From assembly GCA_047619465.1 (NCBI GenBank), contig JBLHJW010000001.1, forward strand, positions 1 to 64,000: a DNA stretch of 64,000 bases, read 5' to 3'. Positions 18,073 through 29,244 of the stretch are shown one piece after another. The notes under the pieces were generated by a model. That model was not told the origin of the DNA. It saw only the letters and a list, made by a program, of their open reading frames with translations, and searched no databases. The position numbers and the translations under genes were made by a program. Position 1 is the first letter of the stretch, and every line of letters starts with the position of its first letter. The stretch comes from CAYHDV01 sp047619465 (lineage in GTDB: Bacteria; Patescibacteriota; Minisyncoccia; Phycocordibacterales; CSBR16-119).

Positions 18073-18089
18073 TAGAAATAGATAAGTAA

Positions 18090-18118
18090 AAAGCCCCGCC
18101 ATTTGGCGGGGCTTTCTT
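18090..18118 (+). terminator. Terminator of the 17605 gene, convergent with PAP2 gene
   Basis: GCCCCGCC-ATTT-GGCGGGGC followed by TTTCTTG; the A-run on the other flank may let it also end the minus-strand operon. Confidence 0.85.
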
Positions 18119-18120
18119 GT

Positions 18121-18636
18121 TTACTTTTTTATTAACCTATACATCAAGTAAGCAACAAGCCATCCGGCAAGAATATCTATCGGGTAGTGCACACCAGTTA
18201 CGATTCGTGAGACTGAAAGGAGCGCGGCCATAAATATAAAAAACAGTCCCGCCTTCTTGTGGTACTTATATACAGCCAAAGCCATCGCCATGTAGAAAGC
18301 TGAATGACCAGATGGAAATGAGTCAAAAGTCCCCGGCATGGATAGCGGAGTAATGTCCAAAGTCAAATATGGCCTGGGAGCTGCAAACATAATTTTTAGA
18401 AAGGCAGTCACAGCCCATGTTCCAAGAGGTATAAATATTAAAGACCTCCACTCTCTCAAATGCTGAGAAATCTCTCTGAAAATTGATTGAAAACCATGCT
18501 TATGGAAACTAACGAAAATCATTGAAGATAGCATTATCGCCACTCCAAACCATCCAGCCAAGAAAAGCCAAATTTCCGGTCCATTTACTGACAGAGAGTG
18601 TATATATAAAAATAGATTTGTGTTTAATTCGTACAT
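18121..18636 (-). CDS. PAP2-family membrane phosphatase
   Basis: This 171-residue protein carries all three PAP2 motifs: K81-x6-RP (RP at 88-89), PSGH at 108-111, and S143-R144...H150...D154. Five membrane helices surround them. PAP2 enzymes of this size hydrolyse lipid phosphates such as undecaprenyl pyrophosphate or phosphatidyl glycerophosphate; either would fit a gene cluster with rodA. The start overlaps the folD end by 13 nt, supporting co-translation. Confidence 0.9.
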   Translation of the reverse strand: MYELNTNLFLYIHSLSVNGPEIWLFLAGWFGVAIMLSSMIFVSFHKHGFQSIFREISQHLREWRSLIFIPLGTWAVTAFLKIMFAAPRPYLTLDITPLSMPGTFDSFPSGHSAFYMAMALAVYKYHKKAGLFFIFMAALLSVSRIVTGVHYPIDILAGWLVAYLMYRLIKK

Positions 18637-19406
18637 GTTTTAAGAAGATTTTTAAATAAAATAGCAATTGTTATAGGTCCTATTCCTCCGGGGGTAGGAG
18701 TCATGAGGCTAGATTTCCAATCACAAGAAGGACAAACATCTCCCTCTAGTTTACCAGATCTCTCGCTTGTTCCAGCGTCGATTATTACAACCCCCTTCTT
18801 TACCATATCTCTCTTAAGAAAATGTGGATCCCCTGCCCCGGTTATAATTAAATCTGCATTACTAAACAGCTCCTTTTTTATATTTTCTGGAGTATTAAGA
18901 GTCACGACAATGTGATCCAGGTCACGTGACTTCAGAACTTCTACAACCGGCAATCCAACTAGCTTACCATCCCCTACGACAACAATCTTTTTATTGTTTA
19001 GCTCTACACTATGTCTATCCAAGATATCAAATACCGCACCAGCAACAGGATCTACAAAATCTCCACCATTTAAATTGTCTATATCTTTTTCTTTTGGAAT
19101 ACTTGAAAGAACCACCCGCTCATCAACCTGCTTAGGAAGTGGCAACTGAACTACGACACCATCAGTTTCTAGATTTTTTAAAGAAAAAAGAACATCTTCT
19201 GTGGAGGCAGACTCTGGGAGGATTTTTATCCAAACATCAACACCAATATCCTCACCAAAAGTTTTCTTAAGAGAAACAAACTTCTCTGAAGCTGGGTCCT
19301 CACCAACCAAAAGAACACCGAGTGAAGGGGCTTTTTCACACTTTTCGACTAAACCTTTCAGTTCATCTTTTATTTCTTGTTGTATTTTTTTGCCATCTAT
19401 TAACAT
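18624..19406 (-). CDS. folD: Bifunctional FolD (methylene-THF dehydrogenase/cyclohydrolase)
   Basis: This 260-residue protein is taken from ATG 19406, five nt from the rodA stop; an upstream ATG at 19430 would overlap rodA. FolD interconverts methylene-, methenyl- and formyl-tetrahydrofolate. Visible motifs are VGEDPAS, catalytic K47, VVVQLPLPKQ near 84-93, and the C-terminal TPTPGGIGPIT. The conserved Tyr of the Y-x3-K motif is Phe (F43) here. The C-terminus is slightly short for the family (about 280-290). Gene order is rodA-folD-PAP2. Confidence 0.93.
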   Translation of the reverse strand: MLIDGKKIQQEIKDELKGLVEKCEKAPSLGVLLVGEDPASEKFVSLKKTFGEDIGVDVWIKILPESASTEDVLFSLKNLETDGVVVQLPLPKQVDERVVLSSIPKEKDIDNLNGGDFVDPVAGAVFDILDRHSVELNNKKIVVVGDGKLVGLPVVEVLKSRDLDHIVVTLNTPENIKKELFSNADLIITGAGDPHFLKRDMVKKGVVIIDAGTSERSGKLEGDVCPSCDWKSSLMTPTPGGIGPITIAILFKNLLKTCTN

Positions 19407-19410
19407 AGTC

Positions 19411-20535
19411 TTAGTATCCCATAAATTCATATTTCATATCGTCTCTGTGTATAGACCTACTGTCTCTTCTCATACTCATAAGTATACCAAGAGCCGCAAA
19501 TTCTGTTAATAAGTGCGATCCCCCATGAGACATGAACGGTAAAGTGATTCCAGTAACAGGCATAAGGCCAATATTCATACCTACGTTAATCGCAATATGA
19601 GAGAAAAACATTACAGCCACACCAACTCCAAACAGAGTTTCAAAGTTACCTGAGCCGCGTCGAGCATTATCAAGGATTCTCCAGATAATCAACAGGTAAG
19701 ACAGAATAACTATCATAGACCCAATAAATCCCCATTCCTCAGAGAAAGCTGCAAAAATAAAGTCAGTTTCGTATTCTGGAAGAAACTGAAGCCTTGACTG
19801 TGTCCCATACCCAACACCTTTACCAAACAGCTGGCCTGAACCTACAGCAATAGTTGACTGGTATGCATTGTAACCAGTTCCTTGTATATCTGTTAAAGGA
19901 CTCAAGAAACTTCTAATTCTGTCTTTTTGGTACCCTGCGAATACGAAGGTCCAAAGTAAAGAAAAAGTAAGTATGCCCGCAATTAAAACTAATAGTAAGT
20001 GCTTTTTGTTTATGCCGGAGACAAGCACCATGCCCAGCCACACAAGCAAGATAATCATGGCTGTTCCAAAGTCTGGCTGCAAAAAAACAAGAATAAATGG
20101 AAGTGCTGCGTACAAACCCGAAATAAATACGTGTTTTATATTTGCAATTTCAACATGCCTTCTTGAGAAGTACTTTGCCAGAAGAAGTATCAAGACAACC
20201 TTCATCAGGTCAGACGGCTGAAAAGAGAAAAAACCAAAGTTAAACCAACTTTGAGCACCTTTAATGGTTGAGCCAAAAAAGAAAAGTAATATCAGAAGAA
20301 ATATAAAGAAACCATATATACTCATTAAAACTTTTGTCTTTTTGAAAACACTAAAATCAAAAAAAGATAGTGTGAAAAATACAGAAAAAGATATGCCAAT
20401 CCAAATCATCTGCCGCCAAAAAAGACCACCCTCTGCACCAAAAGAAGTCATGGTAACCAAACCAGCTCCTAGTACCGGCAAGATAAACAGAACAAGCATC
20501 CAGTCAATATGCTTTGTAGAAAATATTTTATTCAT
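19411..20535 (-). CDS. rodA: RodA SEDS-family peptidoglycan polymerase
   Basis: This 374-residue integral membrane protein has about ten helices. It contains the SEDS signatures FQPSDLMK near 106-113 and LPEYETDFIFAAFSEEWG near 245-262, which holds the catalytic Asp region, and ends with MPVTGITLPFMSHGGSHL. RodA polymerises glycan strands during elongation, with a class B PBP not seen in this window. The gene lies between an anchored protein gene and folD with 4-nt gaps, clearly one operon. Confidence 0.95.
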   Translation of the reverse strand: MNKIFSTKHIDWMLVLFILPVLGAGLVTMTSFGAEGGLFWRQMIWIGISFSVFFTLSFFDFSVFKKTKVLMSIYGFFIFLLILLFFFGSTIKGAQSWFNFGFFSFQPSDLMKVVLILLLAKYFSRRHVEIANIKHVFISGLYAALPFILVFLQPDFGTAMIILLVWLGMVLVSGINKKHLLLVLIAGILTFSLLWTFVFAGYQKDRIRSFLSPLTDIQGTGYNAYQSTIAVGSGQLFGKGVGYGTQSRLQFLPEYETDFIFAAFSEEWGFIGSMIVILSYLLIIWRILDNARRGSGNFETLFGVGVAVMFFSHIAINVGMNIGLMPVTGITLPFMSHGGSHLLTEFAALGILMSMRRDSRSIHRDDMKYEFMGY

Positions 20536-20538
20536 GTT

Positions 20539-21312
20539 TTAATCAAAAAGATAAAGCCTTGGTATAACCTCAATTGAAATGACCTCTTTTTCAAATGCCT
20601 CTGGCCAAGTAAAGTTTATTTTTTTACTAGTTGAACCCGACAACACATCCACGTAAGTAGAGCTTGTATTTATCATGTTTCCGTCTCTGTCATAAAGGAT
20701 GGCAACTACATCAAAACCCTTTACATCTAACAGAGTTCCATTCTCTAGTGTCACTTCTAGTAGGGGTTTTGTTCCCTCATTTTTTAGATTCCTATCTCTA
20801 ACAACAACAGAAACGTTCGACAATTCCCTTGATCCAATCTTGATCCATTGAGGATTTTTATCTAGAAACTCAAAAGCTACTCGAGCTGGCTCTCTATTTC
20901 CTACGTCTATAGCGCCTTCAAAAACAGCTGTGTTAGCGTTTGCATCTATAAAGGTTGAACCCCTCCTTCTCTGAATAAGAAGATTATTTTCATCATACAA
21001 CTTAAATTCATACCTAATAAAGGCAACCCCAGCAAAAGGATTTGGGTTCTGAATATAGGCTATAGCATTATGCCGCCCAGGTATGATTTCCTCTGAATTA
21101 GACCAAAGGACAATCATCTCCTCTGCTTGCTCTTGGCAAACAAGCTGACAATCCCCACCACAATCAATTCCAAATTCTTCACCATTTTTCTGACCATCAA
21201 AACATGTTGGTTCTTTGGTGATATAAGGCCAAACAAGATAAAAAACAAGAAGAATAATCAATCCAATAAATACTCCAAATATTCTTATTTGATGCTTCTG
21301 TGCCCAATTCAT
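20539..21312 (-). CDS. Membrane-anchored extracellular protein with a Cys-rich stalk
   Basis: This 257-residue protein has one N-terminal membrane helix (about 11-31), then a short Cys motif, CFDGQKNGEEFGIDCGGDC, and a further Cys, and then two beta-rich immunoglobulin-like segments. The Cys motif recurs in many patescibacterial envelope proteins and probably forms disulfides or binds a metal. No enzyme motif is visible. It precedes rodA by 3 nt, so a role in envelope assembly is plausible but unproven. Confidence 0.75.
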   Translation of the reverse strand: MNWAQKHQIRIFGVFIGLIILLVFYLVWPYITKEPTCFDGQKNGEEFGIDCGGDCQLVCQEQAEEMIVLWSNSEEIIPGRHNAIAYIQNPNPFAGVAFIRYEFKLYDENNLLIQRRRGSTFIDANANTAVFEGAIDVGNREPARVAFEFLDKNPQWIKIGSRELSNVSVVVRDRNLKNEGTKPLLEVTLENGTLLDVKGFDVVAILYDRDGNMINTSSTYVDVLSGSTSKKINFTWPEAFEKEVISIEVIPRLYLFD

Positions 21313-21342
21313 TCATACAGTATAGCCTAGAATCTACAAAAC

Positions 21343-21372
21343 AAAAAACAGCTCGTTCGAGCTGTTTTTTGT
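21343..21372 (-). terminator. Terminator of the 23S-5S transcription unit
   Basis: AAAAAACAGCTCG and CGAGCTGTTTTTT form a near-perfect palindrome 17 nt beyond the 5S 3' end, with T-runs on both strands. Confidence 0.88.
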
Positions 21373-21388
21373 TTACTTTTCAATTCAT

Positions 21389-21502
21389 TGTCCTGGCGAT
21401 GACCTACTTTCCCCATTAAGAGAGTATCATCAGCTCACGAGGGCTTAACTTCCGTATTCGGAATGAGAACGGGTGTGGCCCCTCCGATAAATCACCAGGA
21501 CA
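21389..21502 (-). rRNA. rrf: 5S rRNA
   Basis: About 114 nt on the minus strand, bounded by complementary ends TGTCCTGG and CCAGGACA. Internal signatures ACACCCGTT, CATTCCGAATACGGAAGTTAAG and GGGAAAGTAGGTC are those of bacterial 5S. It is separated from the 23S gene by an unusually long spacer of about 570 nt. Confidence 0.95.
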
Positions 21503-22075
21503 ATAAATTCAAAAATTTTGAACCACCAAGGAATATCTCCCTGGTGGATTTTTGGTGAGCAAAACACAAAACCTACAGATAGCACGTAGCTCTCTACTGG
21601 GCCTTCTATACCCCTAAAGCGATAACTCAACCAAAGCTAAAACTATGAATCACCTTTTAAGAGAAAAGATTTTCATACAATCAACTTATAACGGTTAAGA
21701 ACAATCCAGAGCTAAATCAACATTACTGTTGTCGTTATTCGCAAATCCTCTATGTTTCCACTTCTGAATCTGCAATGTTCTAAATTTCACGCCCTCTCGG
21801 TTACCGTGTCTCCTCCGAGACCCCTCATAAACCAACTTCTGGTTTGTGTATTTGCTCACCACCCAAGCAGCTGTCATAAAAACAACTGACGGGTTAATGT
21901 CTTTTAAATCTTAACTGGTATTTTTATAATATATGGAGAATTTCTCCATATATTACCTTCGCTCGAGTATTATGAAAATAAATTTTCAAATACTTCTCGC
22001 TTGTTAATATAAGCATTTTTACCATCTAAAAGCAGAGCTCTTGTAACTCGCTACCTTACGCTTTCCTAATAGGAA
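21503..22075 (-). other. 23S-5S spacer with a long-range RNA stem
   Basis: No tRNA or convincing gene is visible. Two 20-nt arms at 21554-21573 and 21841-21860 are complementary apart from two bulges and would enclose a domain of about 270 nt; a smaller CCACCA/TGGTGG hairpin lies at 21523-21547. Sequence at 22012-22042 is complementary to the 23S upstream leader (25679-25710) and forms the outer part of the 23S processing stalk. A 60-codon frame inside the domain looks accidental. Confidence 0.55.
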
Positions 22076-25562
<3,487 letters not shown>

Positions 25563-25949
25563 TATTAGGAAAGCATAAAGTTACGAGTTAATTTCTTAAC
25601 TTGATTTTGCTCACTACCACTAGCGAGACTTCATTCTACAATTGCTCTTAAACTTATTCCTGCCATGGAATAAGTTTATTCTTTTAGATGGTAAAAATAC
25701 TTATATTTACATATTTTACCCCGAATTGTTTCTCTCAAAACAATTCTTAGTTAGATTTTAAAAGACGTCTATTATCAAAATGATAATAGACATATTTGTA
25801 TTTAGTTTTCAAATAACTAGCATTTATTCTTTCCCAATTCAGAAAAGAAAAAATCCGCTATTTGCAAGCGGGTTGTACAACATTAAATAATGTCTCTACT
25901 GTTACAACACCCACTAACAAAAATGATTTTTTGTGATTCCGAACACGTA
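25563..25949 (-). other. 23S precursor leader with serial hairpins
   Basis: Between the promoter and the mature 23S lie several strong hairpins: AAACTTATTCC/GGAATAAGTTT (about 25649-25677), GAATTGTTT/AAACAATTC (about 25724-25745) and GTCTATTATC/GATAATAGAC (25767-25791). Sequence at 25679-25710 pairs with the trailer at 22012-22042. A TTGAAAACTAAATACA motif (25794-25813, minus strand) resembles rRNA leader antitermination-region motifs. No tRNA or 16S is present. Confidence 0.6.
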
Positions 25950-25955
25950 AGGACT

Positions 25956-25983
25956 AGTATAGTCAGACAGAGAAAAAAGTCAA
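25956..25983 (-). promoter_or_regulatory. Promoter of the 23S-5S unit
   Basis: On the minus strand TTGACT (25983-25978), a 16-nt spacer and TATACT (25961-25956). Transcription would start near 25949, about 390 nt upstream of mature 23S. The stretch from here to 26200 shows no gene, only a degenerate REP-like tract near 26090. Confidence 0.7.
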
Positions 25984-26204
25984 GCCCCTAATAAATAGAT
26001 TTTAGGGTAAAACCATTTTCTTGGTTAAGGGTCAAAATTACTATACTTTAAGGCTTTAAAATAAGACTTATAATCAATATCGTCTTTGCTAGGAGGTGTG
26101 ATGAAGCAGTCCAGGATTTTGCCATTCTATCGCAGACGTAAATCTATACAATAATTCTTTTTTCTTGCCAAAAAAAAGGAGGGGGTCGGCTTTATTAATC
26201 CAAA

Positions 26205-26230
26205 ACAAAAAACCGCTTTCGCGGTTTTTT
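26205..26230 (-). terminator. Terminator after the TM-helix protein gene
   Basis: AAAAAACCGC-TTTC-GCGGTTTTTT, with the T-run on the minus strand as well. Confidence 0.82.
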
Positions 26231-26264
26231 TAGGCGTAGCATCTAGTATCTAGTTAGATACTAA

Positions 26265-26954
26265 TTACTCTTTGTGTGATACAGAATCACTAGCTTTGTT
26301 CAGAACCTTTGTGGCTACTTCTTTTCCTCCAAGACCAAACGCAAGTCCACCAGCTAGTGCTAGCATTGCGATGATTCCTGTAAATAGGATTTGCATAAAT
26401 GCTGGTGCAATTCCAAGCTCAGAAAGAGCAATGATAATTGCAAAAATCCAGATTGCCCACTTTGCCATAGAACCAGCAAAGTGTGCTGACTTGATTCCCA
26501 TAGCTTTTGCAGAACCTTCCACAACGCTTCTCGTAGCATCTGAAATAACTGTTGCGAAAACAATTATAAGTGACGCGATGATTACTTGTGGCAAATATCC
26601 AAGAACAACATTTCCTAGGAAGATGTTAACTTGGGATAGACCCATAACCTCAAGTGAAGTCATAAGGAATACGATGATTAGGAACCACTTCACAACTTCA
26701 CCGATAAACTGACTTAGTGAGAACTTGAATCCAGCTCTCTTGAAGATCTTATCTGCTCCAACTTTGCTAAATAATTCATCAAGTTTAACAGCTGCGAAGA
26801 CCTGTGCGATTGCCTTACCGACAACAGCTCCAATAGCCCAACCAATAACAAAAATAATCAATGCAACAAGAAGCTTTGGAATAAATCCCACGGCTCCTAG
26901 CCACAAACCTTGTAGAGATGCACTAAACACCTCAGCCCATGATTGAAATAACAT
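26265..26954 (-). CDS. Conserved TM-helix (MscS-related) membrane protein
   Basis: This 229-residue protein has about five membrane segments. Two repeats of a Gly-rich amphipathic pattern (VIGWAIGAVVGKAIAQV near 37-53, and LAGGLAFGLGGKEVA near 200-214) match the conserved TM-helix family related to mechanosensitive channels. The cytoplasmic MscS beta domain is absent. A channel or channel-accessory role is likely but not shown. The gene has its own terminator and stands alone upstream of the rRNA promoter. Confidence 0.8.
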   Translation of the reverse strand: MLFQSWAEVFSASLQGLWLGAVGFIPKLLVALIIFVIGWAIGAVVGKAIAQVFAAVKLDELFSKVGADKIFKRAGFKFSLSQFIGEVVKWFLIIVFLMTSLEVMGLSQVNIFLGNVVLGYLPQVIIASLIIVFATVISDATRSVVEGSAKAMGIKSAHFAGSMAKWAIWIFAIIIALSELGIAPAFMQILFTGIIAMLALAGGLAFGLGGKEVATKVLNKASDSVSHKE

Positions 26955-27025
26955 ATATAGATATATAGATATTAATTAATAATGTAAGAAGCCAAGGGCT
27001 CCGTATACCTATACATTGTACAACG

Positions 27026-27050
27026 AAAAAGCACCCTTAATAAGGGTGCT
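27026..27050 (-). terminator. Terminator after the HTH/nucleotidyltransferase-like gene
   Basis: AAGCACCCTTA and TAAGGGTGCTT pair around one base, with TTTTTCG following on the minus strand. Confidence 0.8.
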
Positions 27051-27069
27051 TGTGGATAAAAACTATTAA

Positions 27070-27747
27070 TTAAGCTCTGTCTCCCATTTCTAAGTTAAAA
27101 CCAGGAGAAACAATAACTTTTTCGTGAGGAAATTCTAGTATGTCGCAAACAAGCTTGTCGTACATGTCCACTCTATACTTGAAGTCTTCAGCTGTAAATA
27201 TCGCATAGTCTATTTCTGTCCCCAGCTCTGATTCCAAACGCAAAACAATATCTTCAATTGTTTTCTTTTTTAAATCATCACCAACAATCAAGAGATCTAT
27301 TCTACTTTCTTCATCTTGAATAAACACACCCGCAGCTAGTAATAGTTTGATCTTACCAACATTCTTAAACTTCACAGCTAGGTCTTCACGGACCAGGGTT
27401 TCTGTTTCGATAAGGAGAGCTTGAAGAGGTCTAAGGTAGATAAATTTTTCATTAATAATCCACCCATTACATTTCTTTTTTATAATTGTGGGATCTTTGT
27501 CAACAACCCTTCTACGAGAGTCAGTCTTACTATTTCTTGCTGGCTTTATCACATCTTTAATAAAAGTCTTTGTTTTAAGAAAACCAATAGATTTCAAAAG
27601 GTTTACTTCTACTTTTGCAGAAGATGATTTTACTCTTGATTTATCAATAATATCATCCAAGTCAAAAGCCTCATCTTTATTCATAAGAAAAAGGCGCATT
27701 ACTTTTACCAAAGCGTCGCTACTAAATAGTTTTCCGAGTATTTCCAT
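27070..27747 (-). CDS. Winged-helix plus nucleotidyltransferase-like protein, probable regulator
   Basis: This 225-residue protein is counted from ATG 27747; earlier in-frame ATGs lie at 27753 and 27789. Residues 1-75 look like a winged helix (KLFSSDALVKVMRLFL through the DIIDKSRV helix). The C-terminal half has a VGKIKLLLAAG strand-turn and RIDLLIVGDDL, as in minimal nucleotidyltransferase folds that often accompany such domains. A promoter places transcription at the ATG itself, suggesting a leaderless mRNA, and an ACACCC/GGGTGT palindrome sits just upstream. It may regulate itself. Confidence 0.65.
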   Translation of the reverse strand: MEILGKLFSSDALVKVMRLFLMNKDEAFDLDDIIDKSRVKSSSAKVEVNLLKSIGFLKTKTFIKDVIKPARNSKTDSRRRVVDKDPTIIKKKCNGWIINEKFIYLRPLQALLIETETLVREDLAVKFKNVGKIKLLLAAGVFIQDEESRIDLLIVGDDLKKKTIEDIVLRLESELGTEIDYAIFTAEDFKYRVDMYDKLVCDILEFPHEKVIVSPGFNLEMGDRA

Positions 27748-27753
27748 GGACAT

Positions 27754-27800
27754 AGTATAGAGAATTACCCAGGATATATCAAGTAACACCCCAGGGTGTC
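27754..27800 (-). promoter_or_regulatory. Promoter with adjacent ACACCC/GGGTGT palindrome
   Basis: Minus-strand TTGATA (27782-27777), a 17-nt spacer and TATACT (27759-27754). The start point would fall on or next to ATG 27747. An inverted repeat ACACCC-CA-GGGTGT (27786-27799) touches the -35 side, and a second CACACCCCTGTGG-like copy lies near 27826. Confidence 0.55.
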
Positions 27801-27849
27801 ATATCTTGAATAAAATAAATTTATCACACCCCTGTGGTTCACCTTAAAC

Positions 27850-27878
27850 AAAAAACACCCATTTCTGGGTGCTTTTTT
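27850..27878 (-). terminator. Terminator after rplL
   Basis: AAAAAACACCC-ATTTCT-GGGTGCTTTTTT; T-runs on both strands, 16 nt past the rplL stop. Confidence 0.85.
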
Positions 27879-27893
27879 GAATTAAAGTAAAAC

Positions 27894-28403
27894 TTATTTA
27901 AGCTCTGCTTTTCCTCCTGCTTCTTCGATTTTCTTCTTAAGCTCTTCAGCTTCTTCTTTCTTTAGACCCTCCTTAAGAACTGTTGGAGCCGATTCTACAA
28001 GTTCTTTAGCCTCTTTTAGACCTAGACCTAGAGCTTCCTTAACAACCTTCATAACAGGAATCTTTGACTCCCCAAAGCTTGATAGTTCAACGTTGAACTC
28101 TGTTTGCTCTTCAGCCTCTTCTCCAGATCCTGCTCCTCCAGCAGCAGCAACAGCTGAAGCTGAAACTCCGAACTTAGCCTCAAAAAGCTTTACAAGCTCA
28201 TTCAAGTCAAGAACTGACATTTCTTCAATAGCATCTACAATAGCTTTGAACTTTGCAGGTACTTCTACATCGGCTCCAGCTTCTGCTGGTGCTTCAGCTG
28301 CGGGTGCAGCTTCTTCTTTCTTTTCTTCAACAGCAGGAGCTTCAGTAGCTGGTGCTTCTGTTGCCTCTACTACTTCTTCTGTCTTTTTTGTATCGTCTGA
28401 CAT
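27894..28403 (-). CDS. rplL: Ribosomal protein L7/L12 with an acidic N-terminal extension
   Basis: This 169-residue protein forms the ribosomal stalk that recruits translation factors. The usual protein is about 120-125 residues. Here residues 1-47 are a low-complexity Glu/Ala/Pro/Val segment, and the normal dimerisation domain begins at VPAKFKAIVDAIEEMSVLDL. The C-terminal domain (FNVELSSFGESKIPVMKVV, then GLGLKEAKELVE) is complete. No alternative Met sits at the core boundary, so the extension is part of the gene. It follows rplJ by 26 nt. Confidence 0.97.
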   Translation of the reverse strand: MSDDTKKTEEVVEATEAPATEAPAVEEKKEEAAPAAEAPAEAGADVEVPAKFKAIVDAIEEMSVLDLNELVKLFEAKFGVSASAVAAAGGAGSGEEAEEQTEFNVELSSFGESKIPVMKVVKEALGLGLKEAKELVESAPTVLKEGLKKEEAEELKKKIEEAGGKAELK

Positions 28404-28429
28404 AATAGTTTATTAATTCAATTAATTGA

Positions 28430-28918
28430 TTAAGCTTTTTTCTCAGCTATCTGACCAAGAGCGATAACGAATCGCTGAATTGGTGAGTTTATAATATTTA
28501 CAAACATTCCTCGAAGTTGATCTGTTGGTGGGATTGTTGCGATTTCCATCATCTCAAGTTGAGATAGTAGTCTTCCTTCAAATAATCCTCCTTTTATTTC
28601 AATCTTGTCTTTGTGTGTTTTCTGGAATTCATAAACACCTCGAGCTGGAGCCGTAAGATCTTCCCCATAGGCAAGAGCAACTGTTCCCTCTATTACTGGC
28701 ATCTCTCCTTCGAAACCTCCTTCTGAAAAAGCTTTTTTAAGTAGAGTTTTTTTCACAACATGGTATGAAGTAGAATCTGCTCGTAAACTTTTTCGAAGCT
28801 CAGTTTCATCTAGAACTGAAAGTCCATTAAATGACACAAAAACAGCTGAACCAGCATTTTTTGCAACTTCTGAAAGATTGTCTAATACTTCTTTCTTTTG
28901 CAATTTGGTTTTTGCCAT
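28430..28918 (-). CDS. rplJ: Ribosomal protein L10
   Basis: This 162-residue protein starts at MAKTKLQKKEV (ATG 28918); the frame is open to 28960, but the upstream part lies in the leader. Conserved blocks include the N-terminal SFNGLSVLDETELRKSLR and VVKKTLLKKA. The C-terminal helix binds L7/L12 dimers encoded by the next gene. Upstream lie an L10-type leader and a consensus promoter, so autogenous control by L10 is expected. Confidence 0.97.
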   Translation of the reverse strand: MAKTKLQKKEVLDNLSEVAKNAGSAVFVSFNGLSVLDETELRKSLRADSTSYHVVKKTLLKKAFSEGGFEGEMPVIEGTVALAYGEDLTAPARGVYEFQKTHKDKIEIKGGLFEGRLLSQLEMMEIATIPPTDQLRGMFVNIINSPIQRFVIALGQIAEKKA

Positions 28919-28932
28919 ATAGTTTTTTGTTT

Positions 28933-28998
28933 TATTAAGACAATCGAGGAGCATAATCACTGCTTGAATAAATTATGTCCGAGCGAAATCTTAATATA
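28933..28998 (-). repeat. Leader element A, copy 1 (in rplJ 5' UTR)
   Basis: A 66-nt dyad bounded by TATATTAAGA and TCTTAATA, with inner GGACATAAT and ATTATGCTCC. A second copy with the same blocks in the same order is in the S-layer gene leader (45571-45630). Both are in sense orientation between a structured RNA and the start codon. Confidence 0.7.
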
Positions 28999-29013
28999 CA
29001 TTTTATATTTTAA

Positions 29014-29131
29014 ATTAAAAAAACGACGTAAGAACGCGTTTTTTCTTTGTGCCTTGCACAGAAAATAGGTTCGACCTCGACGAGACCTCTGTTCTAGTAA
29101 GCTAGAACTGCTCGTTTTCTACGGTTCTTAC
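29014..29131 (-). ncRNA. Ribosomal protein L10-type mRNA leader
   Basis: Transcription predicted to start near 29132 gives an RNA whose first bases, GTAAGAAC, pair with GTTCTTAC at 29028-29035, followed by GTCGTTTTTTT. Inside are a TTCTAG/CTAGAA hairpin and a purine-rich internal region with GGTCGAACC. This arrangement before rplJ-rplL matches the L10 leader, where L10-L12 binding controls read-through. The exact L10-binding motif was not verified. Confidence 0.7.
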
Positions 29132-29138
29132 AAATGAG

Positions 29139-29167
29139 ATATTAGCTAAATTATAAAAATTTGTCAA
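29139..29167 (-). promoter_or_regulatory. rplJ-rplL promoter
   Basis: Minus-strand TTGACA (29167-29162), a 17-nt spacer and TAATAT (29144-29139). The predicted start coincides with the first paired base of the leader. Confidence 0.72.
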
Positions 29168-29244
29168 CAGCCCAAATAAGAATTAAACTTCCCCCTATTA
29201 TAAATCCAAACCTAAGTAACATTTTGAAAAAATGATACATGTTT

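Noticed and set aside
21695..21877. A 60-codon minus-strand frame in the 23S-5S spacer
   Set aside because: It lies inside the stem-closed RNA domain, has no recognisable family and no start signals; it is best explained as chance.
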